Origin: Pseudozobellia thermophila
GTDB lineage: Bacteria > Bacteroidota > Bacteroidia > Flavobacteriales > Flavobacteriaceae
Length of the DNA stretch: 64,000 nt
Assembly (NCBI RefSeq): GCF_900141855.1
Contig: NZ_FQYU01000002.1
Coordinates: 868,001-932,000, forward strand
Direction: 5' to 3'
Below are positions 1-9,036 of this stretch, piece by piece; position 1 is the stretch's first letter; every line of letters starts with the position of its first letter. The translations under genes and the position numbers were made by a program. The notes below the pieces were generated by a model. The model did no database searches, was not told the origin of the DNA, and was given only the letters and a program-made list of their open reading frames with translations.

Positions 1-144
1 TTGGCCATAAGGCCGAGACCGTGGAGGCGAGTGCTTAAAAGGCCGTTTATGACCTTTTCGCAACATTCAGCCCCCCTTTGCGATTCGTAAGGCCCCTTAT
101 AATTGTGCAAGATCACCATAGTTTTATTCGAGTCAAAAACGATA

Positions 145-1614
145 ATGATGCAACACCCTATAAAAGCCCCATCCCCAAAAATTGTTCGAACGGCCGTCCT
201 CCTTCCCCTGCTCCTGTCATGCATATCGGTTTTTACTTCATGTCGGGGGAACAAAGAAAAACCTAGGGATAAAAAGCCGAACATCGTCCTGATAAATATC
301 GATGACCTGGGCTATAAGGACCTTGGCTTTATGGGCAGTACCTATTACGAAACACCCCATTTGGACGCCTTGGCGAAGGAAGGGATGGTCTTTTTACGGG
401 CCTATGCCGGCGCCTCCAACTGTGCGCCCAGTAGGGCCTGCCTCCTATCGGGACTCAATACGCCCAGGCACGGTGTATATACCGTCAGTCCATCCGATCG
501 CGGGAATGCAAAAACCCGTAAGCTCATTCCGATCAAAAACACGCCCCACCTCAACGACACCCTTTACACCCTGCCCCAAATGCTCAAGTCGGCCGGCTAT
601 GTCACGGGAAGTTTCGGCAAATGGCATGTAGGCCATGACCCCAAGCCCCAGGGCATCGACGTCAATGTAGGCGGGAGTTCCAAAGGGAATCCGGGCAGGA
701 ACGGCTACTTTTCCCCTTACAACATCGATAACATTACGGATGGAAAAAGGGGGGAATACCTGACCGATAGGCTTACCCAAGAGGCCCTATCCTTTATAGA
801 GACCCACAAAGACACTACGTTTTTTCTCTACATGCCCTATTATACCGTGCATACCCCTATCATGGGAAAAAAGGAGCTTGTGGAAAGGTTTAGGGGCAAA
901 AAAGGGGAAAAGGGCCAGAACAGACCGGATTATGCCGCCATGGTATATGCCATGGACCAAAATGTAGGTAGGCTCATGCACGCCCTAAGGCAATACGGCC
1001 TGGAAGAGAACACCTTGGTCATATTCACTTCAGACAACGGCGGTATCAGGGCCATTTCGGGGCAAGACCCCCTAAGGGCGGGTAAAGGATCCTATTATGA
1101 AGGGGGCATTCGGGTACCCCTAGTTATCAAGTGGCCCAAAAAGATCGAACCGCAATCGGTCTGTTCCGTCCCGGTAAGCAACCTCGACTTTTACCCTACC
1201 CTACAACATATCGCACAACCTCGAAAAAAGGCGGATTTTCTCGATGGCGTAGACCTGGCACCCCTGTTCACGACGGGATCGATAGCCGACCGTGAACTGT
1301 ATTTTCATTTCCCCATTTATCTACAGCAGTACGATGGGATCAAGGACCAAGGGCGTGACCCGCTCTTTAGGACACGTCCGGGGTCGGTGATCATCTCCGG
1401 GCATTGGAAGCTTCACGAATACTTTGAAGACGGGGCCCTCGAACTATACGACCTAAGCGAGGATATTGGCGAAACCAGCAACCTGGCCCAAGAAAACCCT
1501 GAAAAAACGAAGGAACTTTACGAAAAACTAAAAAAATGGCGTGCCCGTACCCAAGCCCCGGTACCAACGGAACCGAACAGTGCCTATGACGCCGACTTCA
1601 GGCCTTACCCTTAA
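145..1614 (+). CDS. Secreted sulfatase (type I, formylglycine-dependent)
   Basis: Hydrolyses sulfate esters, most likely on a polysaccharide, in the periplasm or at the cell surface. With the start at 145 the protein has 489 residues. It begins with a signal sequence containing two possible lipobox cysteines (LLLSC and FTSC). The sulfatase fold is shown by IDDLG (metal aspartates about 53-54), the C-A-P-S-R motif at residues 93-97 whose Cys is the residue converted to formylglycine, GKWHVG near 158-163, and FTSDNGG and YEGGIRVP further on. The C-terminal 'ELYDLSED' segment is usual for the family. An in-frame ATG at 103 would add 14 polar residues before the signal peptide, so I prefer the 145/148 ATG pair. 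The Cys-type motif requires a formylglycine-generating or anaerobic maturase encoded elsewhere. The substrate cannot be read from the sequence; no SusCD pair lies next to it. Confidence 0.93.
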   Translation: MMQHPIKAPSPKIVRTAVLLPLLLSCISVFTSCRGNKEKPRDKKPNIVLINIDDLGYKDLGFMGSTYYETPHLDALAKEGMVFLRAYAGASNCAPSRACLLSGLNTPRHGVYTVSPSDRGNAKTRKLIPIKNTPHLNDTLYTLPQMLKSAGYVTGSFGKWHVGHDPKPQGIDVNVGGSSKGNPGRNGYFSPYNIDNITDGKRGEYLTDRLTQEALSFIETHKDTTFFLYMPYYTVHTPIMGKKELVERFRGKKGEKGQNRPDYAAMVYAMDQNVGRLMHALRQYGLEENTLVIFTSDNGGIRAISGQDPLRAGKGSYYEGGIRVPLVIKWPKKIEPQSVCSVPVSNLDFYPTLQHIAQPRKKADFLDGVDLAPLFTTGSIADRELYFHFPIYLQQYDGIKDQGRDPLFRTRPGSVIISGHWKLHEYFEDGALELYDLSEDIGETSNLAQENPEKTKELYEKLKKWRARTQAPVPTEPNSAYDADFRPYP

Positions 1615-1900
1615 CGGGCGTCCAGGGTTTTACTTTCCCTTCCCGGGCAAGTCCTTACCTCCTTCGCCATTCCTTGGTCCATCCCTACCAAAAAACCTTG
1701 GCAAAACTTTAAAAACCAGCCCTTCCCTCCCCATCGGGGCCACGTTTCACCTATGGATCTCGGGCATTCGCTGAAAACCCGCCTCCATTGGCTTAAAATG
1801 CCCATTCCGTATAAAGGCATTGCCCATCTTTGCTACCAGAAAACGGAATGTTTACGATATGGCATTTCCGTTTACCATTAAAAACATAAACACAATAAAG

Positions 1901-2179
1901 ATGACGACAAAAGCAATTTTATTAGGTATTTCGGCCAGCGCATTATTTGCACTTTCAAGCAACGCCCAATCGGACCATAGAAACCAAGAGCCCCCTTCCG
2001 TTGACGAGATCTTCGAAAAAATGGACAAGGATGAGGACGGCCTTCTTTCCGAAAAGGAAGTTGAAGGTCCACTGAAGGACATGTTCTCCAAAATCGACTC
2101 CGATGAAGACGGCTTTCTTTCCAAGGAAGAGGTAGAAAAGGCCCCAAAACCTTCGGGCAAGCGTCCTAAGAGACAATAG
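1901..2179 (+). CDS. Small exported EF-hand protein
   Basis: A 92-residue protein with an N-terminal signal peptide (MTTKAILLGISASALFAL, ending near SNAQS) and two EF-hand calcium loops. Loop 1 is DKDEDGLLSEKE at about residues 42-53 and loop 2 is DSDEDGFLSKEE at about 66-77. Both keep Asp at positions 1, 3 and 5, Gly at 6 and Glu at 12, so both should bind Ca2+. The tail is basic (KRPKRQ). The frame is open back to 1820, but the signal peptide fixes the start at 1901. Such small two-EF-hand secreted proteins are common in marine Flavobacteriia; their role is not known, and calcium buffering or structural binding at the surface is only an inference. Confidence 0.8.
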   Translation: MTTKAILLGISASALFALSSNAQSDHRNQEPPSVDEIFEKMDKDEDGLLSEKEVEGPLKDMFSKIDSDEDGFLSKEEVEKAPKPSGKRPKRQ

Positions 2180-2239
2180 GGACTTATTCACTCGTTCAGT
2201 TTAGGGGGAACACCGTGAAAAAAAACTCGTTTCTTGCCT

Positions 2240-2748
2240 GTTGATCGTATTGACGGCCAAAGTGCCTACGCCCTCCCCCCTATTGACCTCGTATTTTCTC
2301 GAGGTCAAGGGCGTATTGGGTACAGTGAACATCGGCCTAAACCGGCCCGGTTTTCACGAGGCCCTGACCAAGCACTACCTGGCCGTCGATTACGTTAGAG
2401 ACAATTGTTTTCTTAACAATCAACGGCAACGGGGCTGTCCTTTTGAAAGGCGGACCGATACCGGGCAACCATCAAACGGACTCAAGGTTATTACTTCCGA
2501 ACTCCCGGAAAGTTTCGACAACTTAGTCCTCCCATAAATGCCTTCAAGGAAAACGACGAACACAGCACCCCGTATCTTTCGGAAATAGGCCAAGGGTAGC
2601 ACAAAAAGCGGATTGCCTTAGCAAATTCCTATGGTTTTTTAGGGCGGTGCCCCTTTTTCCTGTCGATAGATATCAGTGTCTGCATCGAAGAACAGAATTT
2701 AAATCGCTTTGGCAATGGCTATGACCGTACCCTGAAATTGGAACAATA
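2240..2748 (+). pseudogene. Gene-free stretch, possible decayed gene
   Basis: No intact gene is visible here. The plus strand nevertheless reads like coding sequence in pieces that change frame. One frame is open from 2241 to 2537. From about 2400 a second frame gives a stretch containing FLTINGNGAVLLKGG. From 2522 a third frame runs to a stop at 2748, broken only by one internal TAG at about 2597, and contains NDEHSTPYLSEIGQG and later RFGNGYDRTLKLEQ. Three such pieces in a row fit a gene broken by frameshifts and one nonsense mutation. I could not identify the parent family. The alternative is chance open frames in non-coding DNA. Confidence 0.3.
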
Positions 2749-2751
2749 GAT

Positions 2752-3513
2752 ATGAAGGTATTTCGAAAAATAAGACGAAAATTATTGGATGCCGGAAAGT
2801 TGAAGAACTATCTGGCATACGCCCTTGGTGAAATATTGCTGATCGTTATCGGTATACTGATTGCCTGGAAAATAAATGATTTAAACGAGATCCGAAAAAA
2901 TAAAATCGTCGAGCTTAAAATCTACGACAGCCTCTACGAAGAATTGAACCTTAATTTAGTAACCCTGAACAGTAGTATCGAACACTATTCGGACGATATC
3001 GAGAGGCTTGAGGCTACCATCAATTACGTGGGACTGGCGCCCGACGAAATCACCCTAGGAGCCAAAGATACGATTGCCCTCTTGAACTTTAAGGAGGTAA
3101 ACCTGCTCGATGGGGCCTTGAATTCGGTTATCAGCACCACCAAATTGGAAATGATCGAAAGCGATTCCCTAAAAAAACTGATCACCAATTACCCTACCGA
3201 GTTGGGGGAATTTGAGATGGAGGTAGCTGAAATCAAGGAAATAGTGGACAACAACATAAAACCGGTTTTGGAAGAACACCTTTCGCTAAGCGATATTCTG
3301 CCCAAGGACGACCCGAAGTACTACACTATCAAAAATTTTGGGGCCGAATCAAATTATTACAAACTGTTACAGGACAAGGAATATCAAAACAGTGTTATTT
3401 CGAGGTTGATACATACCGAAAAGCTTTTGACCCTGGCCAAGAAATTAAGGAGCAGAACGCAAGTCATTGCCATCAAACTAAGCCATGAACTGGGCTATCC
3501 CGTAAATAGTTGA
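2752..3513 (+). CDS. DUF6090 family membrane protein
   Basis: A 253-residue protein with the recognisable DUF6090 N-terminus: a basic amphipathic start (MKVFRKIRRKLLDAGKLKNY), then the Y-x-x-GE-I motif leading into a single transmembrane helix (about residues 27-42, ILLIVIGILIAWKIND). The remainder is a mostly helical, charged domain, probably extracytoplasmic. Families of these proteins are abundant in Bacteroidota, often several per genome in tandem, and have no established function. It starts only a few bases after the possible decayed gene and stands alone otherwise; no partner is suggested by the neighbourhood. Confidence 0.85.
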   Translation: MKVFRKIRRKLLDAGKLKNYLAYALGEILLIVIGILIAWKINDLNEIRKNKIVELKIYDSLYEELNLNLVTLNSSIEHYSDDIERLEATINYVGLAPDEITLGAKDTIALLNFKEVNLLDGALNSVISTTKLEMIESDSLKKLITNYPTELGEFEMEVAEIKEIVDNNIKPVLEEHLSLSDILPKDDPKYYTIKNFGAESNYYKLLQDKEYQNSVISRLIHTEKLLTLAKKLRSRTQVIAIKLSHELGYPVNS

Positions 3514-3799
3514 CCTTATAGGGCAATCCGGTTCCTTTCGCTATCTATGCCTCCCGTTTTTTCAAAATCTATGTTAGCAAACGACGTTTCGCGGGATAGC
3601 GCCAAAGTCCCTTAAAGTTCCGACTCCATCTGCCTAAAGGCCCTCCCCTTGCCCCCTATCCCCGGCCAAACCTCCTGTCCATAGACCAAGCGGCCCTGTA
3701 TAAGGAAACCTGCGTGTACATAAGGAAATTATAAACTAACTTTACGCCCGTTCAGGCCATGCCGACCTGATAAGGCAAGCCGGTTTTCAGAACTCAAGT

Positions 3800-4882
3800 G
3801 TGAAGGAAAATTTAAGGTATTTCTACGGACTGCTAGGACAAACCCTAGTATTTTGGGCAACGGCCATGGGCCTTTTTGCCCTTTTTAGGTTTTATGGCCT
3901 GACCCATATCGAATCGATTCGCATGGCGGACGACATAGCCCATTTATCGATGGGGGAAATAATGGGTTATTATATCCTTACCGGCCTTTCCTTGGGGCTG
4001 CTCTATGCCCTCGTCGAATTTGCATTCGAAAAATACAGCTCAAAGCGACTGGCCATCGGTCCTTCGATAGCCATAAGGACCATTACCTACTTTCTTTCGA
4101 CAATTGCCGTCTTTACCCTGCTCGTCGGATTGATTTCCGACTTAAGCGGAATCAACATCGATAATGGAAAGGGCTGGTGGCTCAAAAACAGAATCCTACA
4201 CGCCACCCTTTTGTATATTTTTATTGCTTCCCTCGTTTTTTCCTTTTTAAAAATAGCCCGGGAAAAATTTGGCAGGGGGCTTTTTATAAAAATGCTGTTG
4301 GGCACCTACAAAAAACCCAAGGAGGAAAAGCGCATTTTTATGTTTTTAGACCTCAAGGACTCCACGGCAATAGCCGAAAAATTGGGACACCTGAAATACA
4401 GTCAGTTCATTCAAGACTTTTTTTACGACCTCAACGAGGTGGTACCCCGGTTCGATGCCGAAATTTATCAATATGTAGGAGACGAAGCGGTCCTATCGTG
4501 GTCTTATAACAAAGGAGTGGCCAAAGCCAACTGCGTCAAGGTCTTTTTTGCCTTTGAACACCACATAAAAAAGAGGGGCGCCTACTACAGGGAAAGGTAC
4601 GGCCTAATACCCAGGTTCAAAGCGGGCCTACACGGAGGTTTTCTAATGGTGGCGGAAGTGGGAAGCGTAAAAAAGGAACTGGCCTACCACGGCGATGTGA
4701 TCAATACCGCTGCCCGCATCCAGGAGGAATGCAACAACCACAAGGCCTCCCTTTTAATTTCCGAAACGCTTTTAAACGAACTGGACCTCGGTTCGACATA
4801 TTTGCCCACTTCCTTGGGAAGCATCCTGCTCAAGGGAAAGCACAGTGAGATCAACGTTTATACCATTGAGGAAAACCGATAG
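3800..4882 (+). CDS. Membrane-anchored class III adenylate/guanylate cyclase
   Basis: Makes a cyclic nucleotide from an NTP. A 360-residue protein with four likely transmembrane helices in the first 150 residues (about 12-32, 55-75, 92-113, 133-150) and a cytoplasmic class III cyclase homology domain at about 178-355. The two metal aspartates are present (D184 in MFLDLKDST, D228 in YQYVGDEAVLSW), as are the transition-state Asn and Arg (N302 and R306 in HGDVINTAARIQ), so it should be catalytically competent. The start is GTG at 3800. A four-helix membrane anchor followed directly by a cyclase domain is a common Bacteroidota layout. Whether the product is cAMP or another cyclic nucleotide cannot be decided by eye. 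It converges on the next gene. Confidence 0.9.
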   Translation: MKENLRYFYGLLGQTLVFWATAMGLFALFRFYGLTHIESIRMADDIAHLSMGEIMGYYILTGLSLGLLYALVEFAFEKYSSKRLAIGPSIAIRTITYFLSTIAVFTLLVGLISDLSGINIDNGKGWWLKNRILHATLLYIFIASLVFSFLKIAREKFGRGLFIKMLLGTYKKPKEEKRIFMFLDLKDSTAIAEKLGHLKYSQFIQDFFYDLNEVVPRFDAEIYQYVGDEAVLSWSYNKGVAKANCVKVFFAFEHHIKKRGAYYRERYGLIPRFKAGLHGGFLMVAEVGSVKKELAYHGDVINTAARIQEECNNHKASLLISETLLNELDLGSTYLPTSLGSILLKGKHSEINVYTIEENR

Positions 4883-4941
4883 CCCCTGGTTTCCATCCCG
4901 GTCAAATCCCCAGACAATAAGGGTTATCTCCGGTCCTTCGA

Positions 4942-6666
4942 TTATTGGTATGCAACCACCACATCGCCTACATAAAATTTACCTTGTCTTTGTTCGACAG
5001 GACTCCCGGCAGGAATCTCCACAATCAAGTTGGCTTCTTTTGGGGGAATGGCGATACTACTATCGTTATCGACTCCTTTGGCTATTACCCGGTGCCGTAT
5101 AGCATCGTACAAGTCGACCTTACCTTCACTTTTGCTTACGTATTTCACTGTTTTACCCTCTTCATGCGGGTTATAGAGCAAAAAAGTGGGAAAGGATTCC
5201 TTCCTGTAAAAATCCGTGGCCAAACAATCCAACTTCAATATTCCCGGCACATTGGTTTTTTCTATTATGGCCCCGGCTATTCCAACATGGCCGCTACCAT
5301 ATACGCTGAATTGCGAAACCTCGGGATTGTCGGGTGTCCAATGCGGCCCATCGCCAATGGCTATGGGAGCTTGGAGATGGGAGTACCCTTCGAGATGGGC
5401 CTTTTTGATCAAGCCTTCGTAGGCTATCACGCCCTTTGTGACCTCCTTTTTATCGGGCAAGGTCTGATGCTCATCGGCCATCTCATAGGGGTAGAAAAAC
5501 TTAGAGGCGTTGGCGGCATTCAACATCCATTTTCCGATTGCGGTGGCATACCTAGGGTCGTACCTGACCAATGGCACCAAGGGCCACATGGTGTCGTAGG
5601 TATTCATCAAAAAGGCAAATCCGCCGTGATCAATGGTACTGCCCACCAATCCTGAAACATCGTACCCGTTCCAATTGTCCAATAGTACGCCCCAACCTTC
5701 GCGACATACCGATGTACCGTTAAAGGTCCAATCCAGAATTTTATGGTAATCGTAGGAGGTGCCCTCTTCGGCGTTCAATCGGGCTGCCACATAGGCGCCG
5801 AAAGGCATAAGTATTTCGTAAAAACGGTTTTCCTTTTGGGAAAGAAGCGCCTCTATGGAAGACTTTGCCGCCTTTAGATATTTCAAATCGCCAAACCTCT
5901 GATAGGCCGCATATAAAACATAAGCATGGCCCGCGGCGGCATCTTCTTGGTGGCAAATCCAATTGTCCTTGGCTTCCAACGCCCCATAATCAAAAAACGT
6001 ATGGTGGTAATTTCCGGCCAATACCGAATCGGCCTTTTGAAAACGGTCGGCAACGGAACGTTGAATATACTCAAAGTCGGGTTGGTCTGGGTAAAAATTG
6101 GCCACGCCGTAGAAAAGAAGGTTCGGGTACACATCGTACCACCAATCCCTTCCATAACCACCTCCCAACAAGGCCACTTCAGGACAGGTATTGTTCATTA
6201 CGATGTCCCACCCCGTTTCGGAGTTAAAATAGTTCTTCAACATGCCCACGTAATTCTCGCCATTCTGGTCTGATTTATCGAGGCCCACCAAAGAGGCCCC
6301 AAGAACCGAACTAATGGTGTTCAACGATTCGTGAAACATCCCCTGGTGCTTGTCGGGGCCCTGTCTCGTATCTCCCAATGCCGTATAAATGCCAAAGGTT
6401 TCCTGGTCAAAGTTTTTCTTTGTCCCGTCCTTCCATATCAAGGGCCAATACTCCCCGGTCTGGGAACCGTCGTATACAATACTGTCATAGGCCAGGGCCA
6501 ACTCCTTAAAATCCAAAATCTTAAAGGGTTCGGGCATAAAGGGCATACTATCGACACGGCCGATGTTCTTTTGGACCACGGGCGGGGTTTGTGTTTTTTC
6601 CTTTTTTTGGCAACCGGCCAACAGCACTAAAGCGGTGCCCAAAACTGCACACTTATTCCATTTCAT
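4942..6666 (-). CDS. Lipoprotein of unknown function, possible alpha/alpha-barrel glycoside hydrolase
   Basis: A 574-residue lipoprotein (lipobox LAGC, acylated Cys19) that I cannot place in a named family. The middle, about residues 90-440, is rich in aromatic residues and repeated helix-like segments with motifs such as GGGYGRDWWYDVYPNLL, ICHQEDAAAGHAYVLYAAY and STIDHGGFAFLMNTYD, which recalls (alpha/alpha)6-barrel carbohydrate enzymes. The last 100 residues look like a small beta domain (LYNPHEEGKTVKYV, ANLIVEIPAG). It is the last gene of the SusCD/GH130 operon, and its start overlaps the end of the MFS gene by 14 bp, so translation is probably coupled. A periplasmic or surface enzyme that releases the disaccharide handled by the GH130 protein would fit; this is an inference from position. 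Confidence 0.8.
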   Translation of the reverse strand: MKWNKCAVLGTALVLLAGCQKKEKTQTPPVVQKNIGRVDSMPFMPEPFKILDFKELALAYDSIVYDGSQTGEYWPLIWKDGTKKNFDQETFGIYTALGDTRQGPDKHQGMFHESLNTISSVLGASLVGLDKSDQNGENYVGMLKNYFNSETGWDIVMNNTCPEVALLGGGYGRDWWYDVYPNLLFYGVANFYPDQPDFEYIQRSVADRFQKADSVLAGNYHHTFFDYGALEAKDNWICHQEDAAAGHAYVLYAAYQRFGDLKYLKAAKSSIEALLSQKENRFYEILMPFGAYVAARLNAEEGTSYDYHKILDWTFNGTSVCREGWGVLLDNWNGYDVSGLVGSTIDHGGFAFLMNTYDTMWPLVPLVRYDPRYATAIGKWMLNAANASKFFYPYEMADEHQTLPDKKEVTKGVIAYEGLIKKAHLEGYSHLQAPIAIGDGPHWTPDNPEVSQFSVYGSGHVGIAGAIIEKTNVPGILKLDCLATDFYRKESFPTFLLYNPHEEGKTVKYVSKSEGKVDLYDAIRHRVIAKGVDNDSSIAIPPKEANLIVEIPAGSPVEQRQGKFYVGDVVVAYQ

Positions 6667-7894
6667 GTTCTAATTCTTTTTGTTGTTTCAAAAGTTGTTT
6701 GGCTATTTTTATTGAAAGTAACTGTAATGTCCCAATAATCAAAAGAGCATATCTGAGGGCTATTTCAGTACTGCCCAGGTATGCCAGTCCCAAAAAGGTC
6801 ATGGCTCCCAAAAATCGTCCGACATACAAACCGAATTCGTGGTTGAGTATGTAGGCAAATTCATTTCTTTCCTCAAATTTGGACAAAACATCTATCAATT
6901 TCAATTGTATCGGAAAATAGGCAATATCGAGTACAGGCCTCGCAATCAACAAAAAAAACATAAAGAGAATGACTCCCGTAGTACTGAACAACATCCCATT
7001 AAACAGTGCTGCAAGAAAAAAACAGATCAGCCCTATACTAAAAATGGCCAATCGATGTTTCGGCTTGGAATATTTTCCCAGAAGGAGCATAACAAAGGCC
7101 GCTACCAAGGCCCCGATGGACTGTGCCGTTCCCAGTGCGCCCTCAGAGTCGAAAAAGGTCATCATCAACATGGCCGGAGCGGTGACAATAAACCCTTGGG
7201 CCAGGCCCTTGAGGAACGATAGTTGGATCATTTTTTTCCAGGCCTTGTGAAATTTGAAGTAGAGAAATTTTTCGCTCTTGGGCTTTTCATAGGTTCCCAT
7301 GTGAAAGATTACCGATGCCACAATAGTAACGATAAAGACAATTATCGTTACCGTCTGATATCTTAGGTTGATCCCTTCCATGGCCGGTGATTGGCCATTT
7401 ACAAGGTACCATCCTACAATTATCGGAACCAGAACACCTGTTACCGTATAAAAAAAGGTATCCAATCCGTAGTAAAAATTACGGGTCCTGTCCGTAGTAG
7501 TGGTCAACACCAAATAATCCCTATTTGACCAGTAGAGTCCAAAAGACATTCCCATGATCAGGCCGGCCACCGTTAACCCAATGTAGCTAATTTCATCCAA
7601 AGACATCATAACAACCATAGAGACCCCGCTCAATAGCATGCCCAATGAAAAAAGCTTTTTAATGTTTACCAGGTTCAGTAGATATCCATTTACCAAAAAG
7701 GTCAAGGGAATACCCGAATAAATGGCCAATTGATATAACATTACCTTGGCGGGATCGTTGGAGTTTCTCATAATATAAGATGCCACAAAAATATCGACCA
7801 CTGGCAATACAAAGGCATAAACGAGATTGGTAATAATAAGTACCTTGGCACTTTTAGAGAAATCTCCCCACCCTACTCCATGTGATTTTTTCAT
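6653..7894 (-). CDS. MFS transporter of a polysaccharide utilisation locus
   Basis: A 413-residue integral membrane protein with about 12 hydrophobic helices, typical in size for the major facilitator superfamily. It probably carries a mono- or disaccharide across the inner membrane. It lies 5 bp after the GH130 gene and overlaps the following lipoprotein gene, so the three form one transcription unit. In Bacteroidota, GH130 phosphorylases are commonly paired with an MFS permease that brings the mannosyl disaccharide into the cytoplasm. Motifs such as GMSFGLYWSNRDYLVLTTT place it in the Bacteroidota MFS group seen in such loci. Substrate is inferred, not seen. Confidence 0.88.
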   Translation of the reverse strand: MKKSHGVGWGDFSKSAKVLIITNLVYAFVLPVVDIFVASYIMRNSNDPAKVMLYQLAIYSGIPLTFLVNGYLLNLVNIKKLFSLGMLLSGVSMVVMMSLDEISYIGLTVAGLIMGMSFGLYWSNRDYLVLTTTTDRTRNFYYGLDTFFYTVTGVLVPIIVGWYLVNGQSPAMEGINLRYQTVTIIVFIVTIVASVIFHMGTYEKPKSEKFLYFKFHKAWKKMIQLSFLKGLAQGFIVTAPAMLMMTFFDSEGALGTAQSIGALVAAFVMLLLGKYSKPKHRLAIFSIGLICFFLAALFNGMLFSTTGVILFMFFLLIARPVLDIAYFPIQLKLIDVLSKFEERNEFAYILNHEFGLYVGRFLGAMTFLGLAYLGSTEIALRYALLIIGTLQLLSIKIAKQLLKQQKELEHEME

Positions 7895-7899
7895 TGGTT

Positions 7900-8946
7900 T
7901 TAATCTAAGGTTTTCAAAATTTCCGAAATAGATAGTGTCGCCAGGGCCACATGCTCATCCGATGCACCGTAGTACATGTAAATATCGTCTCCATTTACCA
8001 CATGCCCGTTCGTAAAGATGACCTCGCCAAAAAAACCGACTTTTTCGTACGGTTCCTCGGGTTCCATGATAGGAAATTCTGAACGCGAAACCACTTTGGA
8101 AGGATCGTCAAGATCCAATAACAAGGCCCCTAAACAATACCTGTGCCCATAATCGGCTCCGTGATAAATGGCAAGCCACCCCCGCTCCGTCTTTATCGGT
8201 GCAGCACCGGCCCCAAGCCTAGCGCTGTCGAACCGATCGGGGCGCGTACGGGCAATGCACTTATGGTTGCCCCAATGTATACCATCCATAGACTCGGCAA
8301 TCCACATATAATTGCCTCCCAATTCCGGACTGCTAGGGCGATGAAAGGCATAAAAGCGCCCGTTTACAGTCTCTTCAAAAATGGCACAGTCTTTATTATG
8401 CGGACTAAAAACCATACCGTGCGATTTGAAAGTTTTCCAGTCCGTTGTTGTTTTTAAACCCACGCCTACCCCATTGGAAGAAACCATGGTATAGGTAAGG
8501 TAATAGGTATCCTTGATCTGCGACACCCTACAATCTTCAATACCATAGGTTTCATATGCTCCTTGACCGAATATTGGGGGAAACTCCTCGGACTCCTCAA
8601 AAGTGAACCCGTCGGCACTGAACAATATTCTAAGGTGGGAAATAGTGGTTAGATACTGTTTTCCGTCATAACTAATCACCCTCGCATCAGAATTGTCGAG
8701 TTTTGGATCCCCAAGGGAAAAATCCAATATTTTTAATTCGCCCTTTTCGTCGTATATGGGCACTGATACCATTCCTTCCTTTTGCTGGGTACGCTCCGCT
8801 ACCCTTAAGACAATGCCTGTTTTTCCCTTGTATTTAAATGCCCCGGGGTTGAGCAAACATTCGATTACCATACCGGGTCGACTCGGTTTGAGGTCTTTTG
8901 GGGACAATAGGGGGTTCTGCCCATGTCGGGCCACTATCTTTTTCAT
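7900..8946 (-). CDS. GH130 family glycosidase, probably a beta-mannoside phosphorylase
   Basis: A cytoplasmic five-bladed beta-propeller enzyme (no signal peptide, 348 residues) that in this family cleaves beta-mannosides, usually by phosphorolysis to mannose 1-phosphate. The catalytic Asp lies in YGIEDCRV (D138). The blade motifs SHNKDCAIFEE-like (about 181-191), AFHRP (200-204) and LGAGAAPIKTERGWLAIYHG (244-263) are characteristic. The Lys of PIKTE and the His of IYHG match phosphate-binding phosphorylases better than the hydrolytic beta-1,2-mannosidases of GH130, so phosphorylase activity is favoured. The frame is open to 9000, but the conserved N-terminus begins at the ATG at 8946. Mannosyl-glucose, mannosyl-N-acetylglucosamine and manno-oligosaccharide specificities cannot be separated here. 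Confidence 0.9.
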   Translation of the reverse strand: MKKIVARHGQNPLLSPKDLKPSRPGMVIECLLNPGAFKYKGKTGIVLRVAERTQQKEGMVSVPIYDEKGELKILDFSLGDPKLDNSDARVISYDGKQYLTTISHLRILFSADGFTFEESEEFPPIFGQGAYETYGIEDCRVSQIKDTYYLTYTMVSSNGVGVGLKTTTDWKTFKSHGMVFSPHNKDCAIFEETVNGRFYAFHRPSSPELGGNYMWIAESMDGIHWGNHKCIARTRPDRFDSARLGAGAAPIKTERGWLAIYHGADYGHRYCLGALLLDLDDPSKVVSRSEFPIMEPEEPYEKVGFFGEVIFTNGHVVNGDDIYMYYGASDEHVALATLSISEILKTLD

Positions 8947-9036
8947 GAATTTAAATCTTAATGTGTTTAACAACCTTGGGCCAATTGGAAAGCGGCGCAC
9001 GCACCGCTTTCCATATCATCTTTGGACCCTTTGAAC

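Noticed and set aside
2241-2537. Open frame of 98 codons as an intact gene
   Set aside because: No recognisable protein, no signal or fold, and coding-like sequence continues in other frames downstream, which fits a broken gene better.
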